Assembly (NCBI GenBank): GCA_020431745.1
Contig: JAGQHR010000051.1
Location: 1-11,129, forward strand
DNA: 11,129 nucleotides
Direction of reading: 5' to 3'
DNA from: Candidatus Eiseniibacteriota bacterium
Lineage (GTDB): Bacteria > Eisenbacteria > RBG-16-71-46 > CAIMUX01
A model generated the notes under the pieces. That model had not been told where the DNA came from. It saw nothing but the letters and a program-made list of their open reading frames with translations, and did no database searches. Positions 1 through 6,703 of this stretch are shown here, one piece after another (within the stretch, counting starts at the first letter, position 1; each line of letters opens with the position of its first letter). Made by a program: the position numbers and the translations under genes.

Positions 1-585
1 TAGGACCCCACGCACGGAGGAGAATCCAGCCGCTTGGGTCTCCCGCACGAGCTTCGTTTCCCAAGATCGCGCGATCCGGAGGTTCGCCCGGGGTTGCCGA
101 GGCTGGATCGCCAAGACAGCCCGGCCACCAGGGCGCAGGACGCGGCGAAGCTCCCGGATCCCGCCGTCGAGATCAGGCCAGAACTGCACGGAGTTGATCG
201 AGAACGCCTTGTCGAAGCTGTCGTCATCGAACGGAAGCGCCTCGGCCGTCCCGCGACGCAGCTCGACCCCGCCCGTCTCGATCGCCCGAAGATTGCGTCG
301 TCGGGCCTGGCGGAGCATCTCCTCGGAGTGGTCGATGCCGGCGACCCACTCGCAACGACGAGACACCGTCCGGAGATCCACGCCGGGGCCGAAACCGATC
401 TCCAATACGCGATCGCCGGGTTCCAGATCGAGCTGTTCCAGGACCATCCGACTTCGGCCTCGATTCTTGACCGCCATCAGATGGCCCACGACCCGTCCCC
501 TCCATCCGCTGGGGCAAGCAAATTGCGCGTAGATTCCCGCCAGTAGGGGATGCGGGCCGACACATTGCGGGGATGTTGCTGACAT
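1..585 (-). CDS. Class I SAM-dependent methyltransferase (3' end cut by window edge)
   Basis: Reading the minus strand from ATG at 585 gives 195 residues with no stop, running off the window start. The fold shows the usual class I methyltransferase motifs. Motif I is VLEIGFGPG (residues 60-68), the SAM-binding glycine loop. An acidic residue after the second strand lies in GIDHSEEM (83-90). Motif II/III-like AEALPFDDDSFD is at 114-125, and RVLRPGG at 148-154 is typical of the Methyltransf_11 (UbiE/COQ5-like) group. The start is supported by GAGGTGA about 3 nt before ATG. The methyl acceptor cannot be told: these enzymes act on quinones, lipids or small molecules, and the part that might discriminate is missing. 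It lies 173 nt downstream of the AraC-type regulator on the same strand, so it may be a separate unit. Confident as a methyltransferase, unknown in substrate. Confidence 0.88.
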   Translation of the reverse strand, partial: MSATSPQCVGPHPLLAGIYAQFACPSGWRGRVVGHLMAVKNRGRSRMVLEQLDLEPGDRVLEIGFGPGVDLRTVSRRCEWVAGIDHSEEMLRQARRRNLRAIETGGVELRRGTAEALPFDDDSFDKAFSINSVQFWPDLDGGIRELRRVLRPGGRAVLAIQPRQPRANLRIARSWETKLVRETQAAGFSSVRGVL

Positions 586-618
586 GGCTCACCTCATCTC
601 GTTGGATCCGAATTTCGA

Positions 619-636
619 GGTTCGGGTCTCCGAACC
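619..636. repeat. Perfect inverted repeat in the methyltransferase leader
   Basis: GGTTCGG (619-625) and CCGAACC (630-636) form a perfect 7-bp stem with a 4-nt loop, 33 nt upstream of the methyltransferase ATG at 585. No T-run follows on either strand, so it is not a convincing intrinsic terminator. It could be an operator or a leader hairpin. No function can be assigned from sequence alone. Confidence 0.4.
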
Positions 637-758
637 GCCATCCTCACGTCGAACCATACGGAACCGGTGGATGAGGGCGGTTGACCCGGGGCGCCAGGAT
701 AGTTGGCCGGAGGCGCCAGGCTGTCGGGTGTGGTCCGGTGACGGTTCCAGCGTGGTGG

Positions 759-1838
759 TCAGGCGCCGCGGCGATACTCGGATGGGGACTTTCCGGCCCA
801 GCGCTTGAAGGCGCGGTGGAACGTGGATACTTCGGCGAAGCCGAGGAGGAAGGCGATCTCTCCGATCGCGTGTCGTGACGACTCCAGATGGCGAATCGCC
901 AGCTCGTGTCGGAGCTGGTCGAGCAGGTCGCGAAACGTCGTGCCCTCGGCGGCGAGCTGGCGCTGGAGAGTACGTACGCTGACGCGCATGTGAGCAGCGG
1001 CGGCGGCGGGGGTCGGCTCGCCGCCGCGGAGCTCCGGGAGCAGCGCTCTGCGCACGCGATCGGCCACGCTGTCAGGGGATTCCGGCATCTTCCGCATGGC
1101 CTCGTCCGCGACCCGGTCCAACATCGCGGAGAGCCCGGATTCCGCGGCCGTGCACGGAATCGCGAGTGCTGCGTCATCCGCGACGATCGCGTTCTCTCCT
1201 GTGCCGAATCGAACCGGCGAGAGAAAGAAACGGGCGTGTTCCGCAGCATCTGGCGGTGCCGGATGCGCAAACCGCACCTCGCCGGGCGCCCACTGCGTCT
1301 GCGTCGCGAGCCGGGCGAAGCGCACCCAGGATCCGATCAGGAACTCGGCGCTGTGGCGTGGAATCGCGCCGCCACCAGGCAATAGGTGGCGAATCACCTG
1401 TCGATGGCCGCGGCGTTCGCGGACAACTCGCGTGGTGTCGTGGATGAGCCGCTGGTACCGGCACAGCCGGTCGAACCCGTCCCCGAGGTTTCTACTGGAG
1501 AGGAAGGCGTACGCGTGCAGATCGTACGACGCGACCTCGGCGCTCTGAGCGATGTGCAGCGCAAGATTGGGGTCGCCCGTTGCCGATGCGGCCGCATCGA
1601 GAAGCGTCAACACCGCTGGAGTCGCGATTCGCGCGTCGGGATCTTCGCCTTCCGACGGAAGTGGAATACCGGCGGCCATGAAGAGCGGGGCTGGATCGTG
1701 TCCGAGCGTGCGCATCCCCGACGCGAACGGCCAGAGTGCGCGTCGGGCGATTCCACCCGGCGTCGGCCGGTCGGGTCCGGGGCGGGGTGGACCGGACGGG
1801 AGCTGACCGCGTGTTGTGGGGGGGCTTTCCTCGTGCAC
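759..1838 (-). CDS. AraC-family transcriptional regulator with arabinose-binding-like N-terminal domain
   Basis: A 359-residue cytoplasmic DNA-binding regulator. Residues about 40-220 resemble the Arabinose_bd-type N-terminal domain found in AraC proteins of the OruR/ArgR-like group, seen in stretches such as AVLTLLDAAASATGDPNLAL and HARFFLSPVRFGTGENAIV. The last 100 residues carry the double helix-turn-helix domain. Helix 3 includes VSVRTLQRQLAAEGTTFRDL, and the AraC signature AFLLGFAEVSTFHRAF, followed by WAGKSPSEYRR, ends the protein. The start codon is GTG, preceded by GAGGAG 4 nt upstream. Length is normal for this class (about 330-360). The stop of the upstream DUF1003 gene lies 34 nt before this start, so co-transcription is plausible. 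The effector and target genes are unknown; the adjacent methyltransferase is only a candidate target. Confidence 0.92.
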   Translation of the reverse strand: MHEESPPTTRGQLPSGPPRPGPDRPTPGGIARRALWPFASGMRTLGHDPAPLFMAAGIPLPSEGEDPDARIATPAVLTLLDAAASATGDPNLALHIAQSAEVASYDLHAYAFLSSRNLGDGFDRLCRYQRLIHDTTRVVRERRGHRQVIRHLLPGGGAIPRHSAEFLIGSWVRFARLATQTQWAPGEVRFAHPAPPDAAEHARFFLSPVRFGTGENAIVADDAALAIPCTAAESGLSAMLDRVADEAMRKMPESPDSVADRVRRALLPELRGGEPTPAAAAAHMRVSVRTLQRQLAAEGTTFRDLLDQLRHELAIRHLESSRHAIGEIAFLLGFAEVSTFHRAFKRWAGKSPSEYRRGA

Positions 1839-1872
1839 GGCACTCCTCGGAGGTCGGAAGTTTGCGCGCGGA

Positions 1873-2598
1873 CTATTCCGGCGGCGGTGGGCCGCTGCGA
1901 TACCGCCCCAGCTCCTCGAGCACGTCCATCTGCACTTGCTGGATCTCGAGAAGCCGCTGCCATTGGTGCGTAAGCAGCTCGTCCAGCTTCGAGTGGAGCA
2001 GTCGAATCTCCAGCTCGGCTTTGAGATTGACCCGGTAGTCGTGCTCGGAGCGGAGTCGATCTTTGGCCGCCTGCCGATTTTGACTCATCATGATGACGGG
2101 CGCCTGCAACGCGGCCAATGTCGAGAGCACCAAGTTGAGCAGGATGAACGGATATGGGTCGAACGGCTTGGAGAGCAGCAGCCCGGCGTTGAGCGACATC
2201 CAGGCCAGGATCACCACGCCGAAAAGGATGATGAACGCCCAGCTCCCGCCGAAGGTGGCGACCCGGTCGGCGATCCGTTGGCCCGGGGTGAGCTTCTCGC
2301 CGAAATCCTCGTTGAGGTTCGCCGCCACCAGCTCCTGATTGCGGAGCGCCTCGATCACTTCCCGTTCCAGCTTGGAGAGGTCGCCCCGTTCGTCCTCGAG
2401 CATCGATTGGACGTACTCGGCGCGATAGCGAGCGTTGCAAGGCTGGCAGATGCTGGCCTTCGGGTCGAACTCGGGATGGTCGCGGCGCACGAGAGTCGCG
2501 ACCGGGGTGCGGAGGGCGGCCCCGGCCAGCATCTCCACCTGCGGCACCCGGCGGCCGCAGACCTGGCAGGTTTCAGAATCGCGAACTGGTTCGGACAT
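1873..2598 (-). CDS. DUF1003 family membrane protein with N-terminal CxxC pairs
   Basis: A 241-residue protein matching the DUF1003 family closely. The core is DRVATFGGSWAFI (111-123), the first membrane segment (about 119-139), then FDPYPFILLNLVLSTLAALQ (146-165) in the second segment (about 150-170), followed by APVIMMSQNRQAAKDR and the conserved DYRVNLKAELEI stretch. Residues 173-232 look helical and probably form a cytoplasmic coiled coil. Cysteines C11/C14 and C51/C54 are two CxxC pairs that could bind one zinc ion. The family has no established biochemical role. The ATG at 2598 has no obvious Shine-Dalgarno sequence, but no better in-frame start is near. It lies 51 nt after the histidine kinase stop and 34 nt before the AraC start, which suggests an operon with the two-component system. 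Confidence 0.9.
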   Translation of the reverse strand: MSEPVRDSETCQVCGRRVPQVEMLAGAALRTPVATLVRRDHPEFDPKASICQPCNARYRAEYVQSMLEDERGDLSKLEREVIEALRNQELVAANLNEDFGEKLTPGQRIADRVATFGGSWAFIILFGVVILAWMSLNAGLLLSKPFDPYPFILLNLVLSTLAALQAPVIMMSQNRQAAKDRLRSEHDYRVNLKAELEIRLLHSKLDELLTHQWQRLLEIQQVQMDVLEELGRYRSGPPPPE

Positions 2599-2649
2599 GA
2601 CGGCGATGGTGCCAGGTTTCCGATCTTCGTGCCAGACCCGACGGGTGGA

Positions 2650-4107
2650 TCAGCGGCGAGTCCGCAACGCGAGGTCGACCACGAAGTCTCCTCCCAGCTC
2701 CGAAGTCACCGAGAGTGGAGCGCCGATCGCCTCGGCGATCCGACGCACGATGGCAAGGCCGAGTCCGGCATGCCCCTCGGAGGCGTTGCGTGCCGGGTCG
2801 CGTCTCGTCAGCCGGTCGAGCAGGATCGGTACGGTCTCGGCCGGGACCGTGCTTCCGGAGCTCGCAACGCGCAGGTGCAGGAGCGCGCCAGAATCGGGTC
2901 CCCGGATCGCGATTTCGACTCGCCCGTCCGGTGGAACATGGGCGACCGCGTTGTCCAGGATGTTGCGGATGGCCGACTCGACGAGCGCACGGTCCGTGAG
3001 CACGAAGGTGTCGCTGCCGAGCTCCCAGACGACGTCGAGACGCCGCTCCCGCGCGCACTTCTCCAGATGTCGCCAGGTCGCCGTCAGGGAATCGCGCAGA
3101 TCGATCCGCTCTTCCGAAACCGGCACCAGACCGGCCTCCAACCGCGCCAGCTCGAGCAGCCGGAGGATCAGATGGCGCAGCTGTCCCACGATCCCGAGCG
3201 CGTCGTGCAGCGCCTCCCGATACTCCTCGGGGGGCCGATCGCGGGCCAGCGTCACCTCCAGTGTGGTTTGGAGCCCGGCGAGCGGCGTTCTGAGCTCATG
3301 GGCGATGTCCGCGCTGAACGTGCGTTCCCGCTCGAAGGCAGCTTCCAACTGCGCGAGCAGGTTGTTGAGCTGATCGATGACTGGTCCGATTTCCTGCGGA
3401 GCGTGTCGGACCTCCACTCGTTTCGCCAGGTGCGCCTCGTCCAGGCCGGCGATCTGTTTCGTGAGCTCGTCGACCGGTTGCAGGCTTCTTCCGATCACGG
3501 TGCCCATGAGCACGAGAGCGACCAAGGCGGCCGCCCCCCCGATCAGGATCAACGCGAGGCGCAGGCGTGCCAACAGGTGATCGACCGACGCGATGTCGCG
3601 CGCGAGGAAAAGGTGGATCCACGGGATCCGGAGGGATTGAGCGATCGCCGCGCTGTCCGCGAGCCCCACCGGAAGGTCATCCTCGTCGGTGAGATCGAGT
3701 CGGGGCGCGAAGCTCACCTCGACGGCGCGCAGCCGATGTCCCGCGAGATCGAGCGAGGACAGGTCGAGGCTCCCCTGCGTATCCCGGGCGTGCACCTCGA
3801 GGCTCTCCGCGGAGGGGGAGCGGTAGAGCGATTCTCCGGCCGATGACGTGATGACCAGTAGAGAGGGATCGGCATCGGTCTCGAACTCCCGCATGTCGAG
3901 GTCGGCGAACGAGACATCGAGCCCGGTCTTGGTGACCTCGACGGCCGACGCCAGGAGGATCGCCTTGCCGCGGAGCTCGCGGTCGACCTGTTCCTGCACG
4001 GAACGCCGGACGCCCTGGTCGAGGGTGAGACCGGCGGCCGAGAACACGGCGAGCAACGCGGCCGCGATTCCCAGAAGCAGACGCGCACGCAAGGATCGCG
4101 GGGGCAC
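2650..4107 (-). CDS. Membrane sensor histidine kinase, CusS/QseC-like
   Basis: A 485-residue inner-membrane sensor kinase. The first membrane helix is about residues 9-28 and the second about 184-206, enclosing a periplasmic sensor region of about 150 residues. HAMP follows (about 205-258). The HisKA H-box FSADIAHELRTPLAG places the phosphoacceptor at H270. The N-box is RNILDN (381-386), and the G2 box GHAGLGLAIV is at 445-454. The G1 box reads ASSGSTVP (415-422), so the usual DxGxG aspartate is replaced by serine; related CusS-type kinases often have Asn there. The start is GTG at 4107, which overlaps the regulator's TAG by one base, with GGAGGAG inside the regulator's last codons as its ribosome site. 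This implies translational coupling. The same frame stays open upstream across the regulator gene, but that part is not protein-like. The signal is unknown; the CusS resemblance suggests metal or envelope sensing, as inference. Confidence 0.93.
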   Translation of the reverse strand: MPPRSLRARLLLGIAAALLAVFSAAGLTLDQGVRRSVQEQVDRELRGKAILLASAVEVTKTGLDVSFADLDMREFETDADPSLLVITSSAGESLYRSPSAESLEVHARDTQGSLDLSSLDLAGHRLRAVEVSFAPRLDLTDEDDLPVGLADSAAIAQSLRIPWIHLFLARDIASVDHLLARLRLALILIGGAAALVALVLMGTVIGRSLQPVDELTKQIAGLDEAHLAKRVEVRHAPQEIGPVIDQLNNLLAQLEAAFERERTFSADIAHELRTPLAGLQTTLEVTLARDRPPEEYREALHDALGIVGQLRHLILRLLELARLEAGLVPVSEERIDLRDSLTATWRHLEKCARERRLDVVWELGSDTFVLTDRALVESAIRNILDNAVAHVPPDGRVEIAIRGPDSGALLHLRVASSGSTVPAETVPILLDRLTRRDPARNASEGHAGLGLAIVRRIAEAIGAPLSVTSELGGDFVVDLALRTRR

Positions 4108-4775
4108 TACGACTCCTCCAGCGTGTACCCGAGCCCGCGGCGGGTGTGCAGGAGCCTGCTGCCGCCGTTCGCTTCCAGTTTCTTGCGCAGGTATCCGACA
4201 TAGACGTCGATGACGTTGCTGCCCCTCTCCTCGCGGAAGTCGTAGATCCGTTCCCAGATCTCCTCGCGCGTGACGATGGACCCGGCGCGCATGGCGAGCG
4301 CTTCCAGGATCGCGTATTCCCGGGCGGTGAGATCGATCCGTCGGTCTCCGCGCCGGACGACTCGCGCGGTGGGGTCGATCACGAGGTCTCCGACCTGGAG
4401 CGTCGGCTCGGTCTCGTACTTCCTTCTGAGGAGGGCGCGCAGTCGCGCGGTGAGCTCCTCGAAGGCGAAGGGTTTGACGAGATAGTCGTCCGCGCCGAGA
4501 TCGAGTCCGCGCACGCGATCTTCGACGTGATCGCGGGCCGTCAGGATCAGGACCCGGGCCGGGTGATGTCGGTCCCGGAGGTGGTGCAGCACCCCGAAAC
4601 CGTCGATCCCCGGAAGCATCAGGTCGAGCACGACAAGATCGTAATCGCTCGCGTTCAGATACTCGATCGCCTCGGTGCCGTCGGCGACGGGGTCCACCGC
4701 GTATCCGGTCTCGCGTAGTCCCTTGGTCAAAGACTTGCGGAGGGGCGTATAATCTTCCACGAGCAGAACGCGCAT
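4107..4775 (-). CDS. OmpR/PhoB-family response regulator
   Basis: A 222-residue DNA-binding response regulator. The receiver domain (about 1-115) has the acidic pocket around E7/D8, phosphoacceptor D51 in LVVLDLMLPG, the switch Thr T79, and K101 in YLVKPF. The winged-helix output domain (about 125-222) contains DLTAREYAILEAL and the recognition region NVIDVYVGYLRKKLE, ending RRGLGYTLEES as in CusR/QseB/PhoP-like regulators. The partner is the kinase that starts at the last base of this stop codon. The ATG at 4775 gives the canonical MRVLLVED start but has no Shine-Dalgarno sequence. Instead a TACAAT box sits 6 nt upstream, so the mRNA may be leaderless. It is divergent from the PepSY-like gene, and the shared intergenic region carries a tandem repeat of the type OmpR-family dimers bind. 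Confidence 0.95.
   Translation of the reverse strand: MRVLLVEDYTPLRKSLTKGLRETGYAVDPVADGTEAIEYLNASDYDLVVLDLMLPGIDGFGVLHHLRDRHHPARVLILTARDHVEDRVRGLDLGADDYLVKPFAFEELTARLRALLRRKYETEPTLQVGDLVIDPTARVVRRGDRRIDLTAREYAILEALAMRAGSIVTREEIWERIYDFREERGSNVIDVYVGYLRKKLEANGGSRLLHTRRGLGYTLEES
4723..4753 (+). promoter_or_regulatory. Possible sigma70 promoter for the PepSY-like gene, inside the regulator's 5' end
   Basis: A perfect TATAAT lies at 4748-4753 on the plus strand, with TTGGTC at 4723-4728 as a possible -35. The 19-bp spacer is longer than the preferred 17, which weakens the call. Transcription would begin near 4760 and give the PepSY-like gene a leader of about 135 nt containing the tandem repeat and the dyad. 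The hexamer could be chance within the response regulator coding sequence. Confidence 0.3.
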
Positions 4776-4781
4776 GCATCG

Positions 4782-4787
4782 ATTGTA
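4782..4787 (-). promoter_or_regulatory. -10 box (TACAAT) for a leaderless response regulator mRNA
   Basis: On the minus strand TACAAT lies exactly 6 nt before the ATG of the response regulator (4775). That spacing would put the transcription start at or next to the A of the start codon. The absence of any purine-rich ribosome site there agrees. No good -35 hexamer is seen 16-18 bp upstream, consistent with a promoter that needs an activator. Confidence 0.45.
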
Positions 4788-4823
4788 TGGGGCATCGCGC
4801 GGGGCCGCCCAGGAAACTCTTTC

Positions 4824-4839
4824 TCATCTTCCCTTCATC
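4824..4839 (-). promoter_or_regulatory. Tandem GATGA direct repeat, candidate response-regulator operator
   Basis: On the minus strand two GATGA boxes are separated by 6 bp, giving an 11-bp period (one helical turn). On the plus strand they read TCATC at 4824-4828 and 4835-4839. OmpR/PhoB-family dimers typically bind such direct repeats. The site is centred about 56 bp upstream of the proposed start of the response regulator transcript, a usual activator position. It also lies upstream of the PepSY-like gene, so it could serve both directions. Assignment to this regulator is inference. Confidence 0.45.
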
Positions 4840-4851
4840 GGGACGACGCAG

Positions 4852-4869
4852 TATCACGGAGGGGTGATA
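4852..4869 (+). promoter_or_regulatory. Inverted repeat TATCAC-N6-GTGATA in the PepSY leader
   Basis: A perfect 6-bp dyad: TATCAC (4852-4857) and GTGATA (4864-4869), with spacer GGAGGG. It sits 27 nt before the PepSY-like ATG. It could be an operator for a dimeric regulator. As RNA it would place the purine-rich GGAGGG in a hairpin loop. No family can be named. Confidence 0.35.
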
Positions 4870-4896
4870 TGCCCCGACAAAGGAAAGGAGCTCTTC

Positions 4897-5295
4897 ATGC
4901 GCAGGATGTTGGGAGCGTCCATTGCCGCTTTGATTCTGGCTGCCGGAGCGGTCTACGTCCTGAAGGGATCGGCCGCGCGTTCGTCCGAGGAGAAGTTCGC
5001 CCCGGCGACTCAGGCCGACCGCGAAGTGTCACTCGACGAGGTGCCGGCCGCGGTGCGGGCGACGATCCTCCGGGAAGCCGGGACCCATGAGGTCTCGGAG
5101 GTCGAGGAGGTCGTCCGCAACGGGGAGACCTTCTTCGAAGCCGATTGGATGGAGAATGGGCGGGAGGTCGAGATCCGCGTGAGCTCGGCCGGTCGCCTGC
5201 TGGACCGCGGCTTCGGTAGCGACGACGAAGACGAACCTGACGAGGGCGACGAGCCGGAAGACGGCCCGGACGGTCCCGACGGGAACGACCGGTAG
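4897..5295 (+). CDS. Small exported PepSY-like protein with acidic C-terminal tail
   Basis: A 132-residue protein. Residues 5-24 form a hydrophobic signal peptide or membrane anchor after a basic MRR start, so the rest should be outside the inner membrane. Residues about 46-104 match the PepSY-like pattern: DEVPAAVRATILREAG, a glutamate-rich strand, then GETFFEADW and GREVEIRVSSAGRLL. Such domains are small periplasmic folds proposed to bind or inhibit other proteins. The last 23 residues are almost only D, E, G and P, which may bind divalent cations. The start is fixed by AAAGGAG six nt before ATG; an upstream in-frame ATG at 4774 lacks such a site and would bury the signal sequence. It is divergent from the response regulator/kinase pair. 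PepSY-type proteins commonly sit beside such systems, so it may be a regulon member or a sensor accessory. Confidence 0.85.
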   Translation: MRRMLGASIAALILAAGAVYVLKGSAARSSEEKFAPATQADREVSLDEVPAAVRATILREAGTHEVSEVEEVVRNGETFFEADWMENGREVEIRVSSAGRLLDRGFGSDDEDEPDEGDEPEDGPDGPDGNDR

Positions 5296-5298
5296 GCC

Positions 5299-5325
5299 CC
5301 GGGACAACCGTTTCGAGCATCCCGG
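5299..5325 (+). terminator. Weak hairpin after the PepSY-like gene
   Basis: CCGGGA (5299-5304) and TCCCGG (5320-5325) can pair across a 15-nt loop starting 4 nt after the stop codon. No T-run follows, so it is at best a poor intrinsic terminator. Confidence 0.2.
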
Positions 5326-5425
5326 TGACGGAGTGCGGGCGCCCGTCCAGACTCAACGGATGGGGCGGATCGCACGCGCCACTGTCGAGCGGTCCGCATC
5401 CGGCGCGCTCATGTCCCGCGTGCGC

Positions 5426-5454
5426 CATCCCGCAGGACCGGGATGTGCTACTTT
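5426..5454 (+). promoter_or_regulatory. Hairpin and -10-like element before the membrane protein gene
   Basis: CATCCCG (5426-5432) and CGGGATG (5439-5445) form a perfect 7-bp inverted repeat with a 6-nt loop. Immediately after it comes TACTTT (5449-5454), a plausible -10 box about 40 nt before the GTG start. No -35 hexamer is seen because the inverted repeat occupies that position, so the repeat may be an operator replacing it. The downstream sequence is C-rich, not T-rich, which argues against a terminator. Confidence 0.3.
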
Positions 5455-5495
5455 CCCCCGGTGAAACCTCATGAACGCCAGCAGGCACCGGGCGG

Positions 5496-6482
5496 GTGAG
5501 AACGATTCGGGAAACCGCGGGATGTCTTCTCGTGACCGCGGCCCTGGCGGTAATCCTGCAGGTGATCTCCGCTCAGGCGGCGTCCCTCCATCACCACACC
5601 TACGAGACCTTCGCCACTCTGGCGAAAGGGTGGCCTGCGTATCTTTCCCGTTGGGATGAACCGTGGGTCTCGCGTGTCGGGTCGGCCGCGTTGGGGTATT
5701 GGTTTACCGACGCCGATACGGCCGAAGGGTTCGTCCTGCGCGTTGGATGGTGGGTGGCGATCTGGTTCGGGGCCGTATCGTTGCTCTGGATGGTCGCGCT
5801 GCACGACTGGCGGCACCGTCTGCTCGCCATCTTCGTCAACTTCGCGGCGATCTGCTTCGCCTACCTGCCCGCGATACTGGGTGGAGAAGCCACTCGGGTC
5901 TACCCGTGGGACATGCCGGCGCTCTTCTTCATGACCCTCGTTCTGCTTCTCATCGCGCGGAGGACGTCCGTCGTGGTCACCGGCGTCATCGTGCTGCTGG
6001 GGATGTTCTTCAAGGAGACGGTCGGGATCGTGTTCCTGCTGCCGCTCCTGCACCGTCGCTATCGACCCGCGCTCATCTTTCTGATCGCCGCGATCGTGGG
6101 GCGCCTTGCGACAAAGACGATCACCGGCTGGCAGCCGCACTTCATCGAGCTCGTCGGCTATTGCTCTCCCCAGGAGCCGCACTCGCTGCGGCTGTGGTAC
6201 AACCTGCGCTACCTGGTCTCCTTCGAGCATCCCTTCCATCCGATCTTCACGAACGCTGGCTGGCTCGTGGCGGCGCCGTTCTTCATGAAGCGCGACCGGT
6301 GGCCCTGGCTCGCGCTGCTGGGTGCCTTCGTGATCTCGACCGTGACCTGCGGGGTCATCCACGAGTATCGGATCTGGCTCGAGGCGGTCCCGATCGGCTT
6401 GCTCCTGGCGGGACTGGGGACCGACGGGCACGTCGACCTGCCGACATGGGAGAGGACGCGCCCGGTTCCGGCAGGCTCTTAG
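5496..6482 (+). CDS. Multi-pass membrane protein of unknown function
   Basis: A 328-residue integral membrane protein with about 8-10 predicted helices, at roughly residues 8-28, 83-102, 108-128, 139-154, 157-172, 174-186, 191-204, 253-265, 270-286 and 295-307. The first soluble loop (30-80) contains WDEPWVSRVG, and later come VYPWDMPALFF (135-145) and a KET motif (173-175). The organisation recalls GT-C-type membrane glycosyltransferases and their uncharacterised relatives, in which short aromatic and acidic loops face the periplasm, but no clear catalytic signature is present. The GTG at 5496 is the first possible start after an in-frame stop at 5472 and puts a helix right at the N-terminus; its ribosome site is poor. 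It follows the PepSY-like gene by 200 nt and precedes the plug-like gene on the same strand without evident functional link. Real as a gene; function open. Confidence 0.8.
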   Translation: MRTIRETAGCLLVTAALAVILQVISAQAASLHHHTYETFATLAKGWPAYLSRWDEPWVSRVGSAALGYWFTDADTAEGFVLRVGWWVAIWFGAVSLLWMVALHDWRHRLLAIFVNFAAICFAYLPAILGGEATRVYPWDMPALFFMTLVLLLIARRTSVVVTGVIVLLGMFFKETVGIVFLLPLLHRRYRPALIFLIAAIVGRLATKTITGWQPHFIELVGYCSPQEPHSLRLWYNLRYLVSFEHPFHPIFTNAGWLVAAPFFMKRDRWPWLALLGAFVISTVTCGVIHEYRIWLEAVPIGLLLAGLGTDGHVDLPTWERTRPVPAGS

Positions 6483-6598
6483 GGCCGCGTCCCATCTGAC
6501 CACGGTGTGGCCAGGGTCATCTCGAGCTGTTCCTGCTGTCCGGCCCGGTCCGATCGCCCATTCCGGGGAGTGTGTCACGGTCTGGGTCCCTCGAGAAG

Positions 6599-6610
6599 CG
6601 GGGATCCCCG
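6599..6610. repeat. 12-bp perfect palindrome upstream of the plug-like gene promoter
   Basis: CGGGGATCCCCG is a perfect palindrome 20 bp upstream of the proposed -35 box of the next gene. It may be an operator half or simply a GC-rich coincidence. Confidence 0.25.
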
Positions 6611-6630
6611 AATCGGAGTCGACCGCAGAG

Positions 6631-6659
6631 TTGATTTCACGGGCCGGAGCGCCGACAAT
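6631..6659 (+). promoter_or_regulatory. Sigma70-type promoter for the plug-like lipoprotein gene
   Basis: TTGATT (6631-6636) and GACAAT (6654-6659) are separated by exactly 17 bp. A transcription start near 6666 leaves a leader of about 38 nt before the GTG at 6704. A GGGGGA ribosome site lies at 6692-6697. It is the best promoter in the window and suggests independent transcription from the membrane protein gene upstream. Confidence 0.55.
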
Positions 6660-6703
6660 CCCCCCGGTGTCGTGCACACTCACTTTGCGTCGGGGGAACT
6701 CTC

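Noticed and set aside
224..592. Minus-strand frame of 122 residues starting at 592
   Set aside because: It lies in the wrong frame of the methyltransferase; the frame from ATG 585 shows all the SAM-binding motifs.
690..720. Direct repeat GGCGCCAGG at 690-698 and 712-720
   Set aside because: Only 9 bp, GC rich, and not tied to any promoter I could support; likely chance.
1816..3846. Long plus-strand open frame (676 residues) opposite the DUF1003 and kinase genes
   Set aside because: Its composition is that of an antisense shadow in high-GC DNA, and both minus-strand genes under it have clear family matches.
4108..4857. In-frame upstream extension of the histidine kinase frame (total 735 residues)
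   Set aside because: It runs antisense-free but in a second frame across the whole response regulator gene, is Arg/Pro rich and has no family pattern. The GTG at 4107 with GGAGGAG is the real start.
4869..5090. Out-of-frame ATG after GGAGGGG, 73 codons overlapping the PepSY-like gene
   Set aside because: The product is Arg/Gly rich with no features. It is kept only as a possible decoy frame in the findings.
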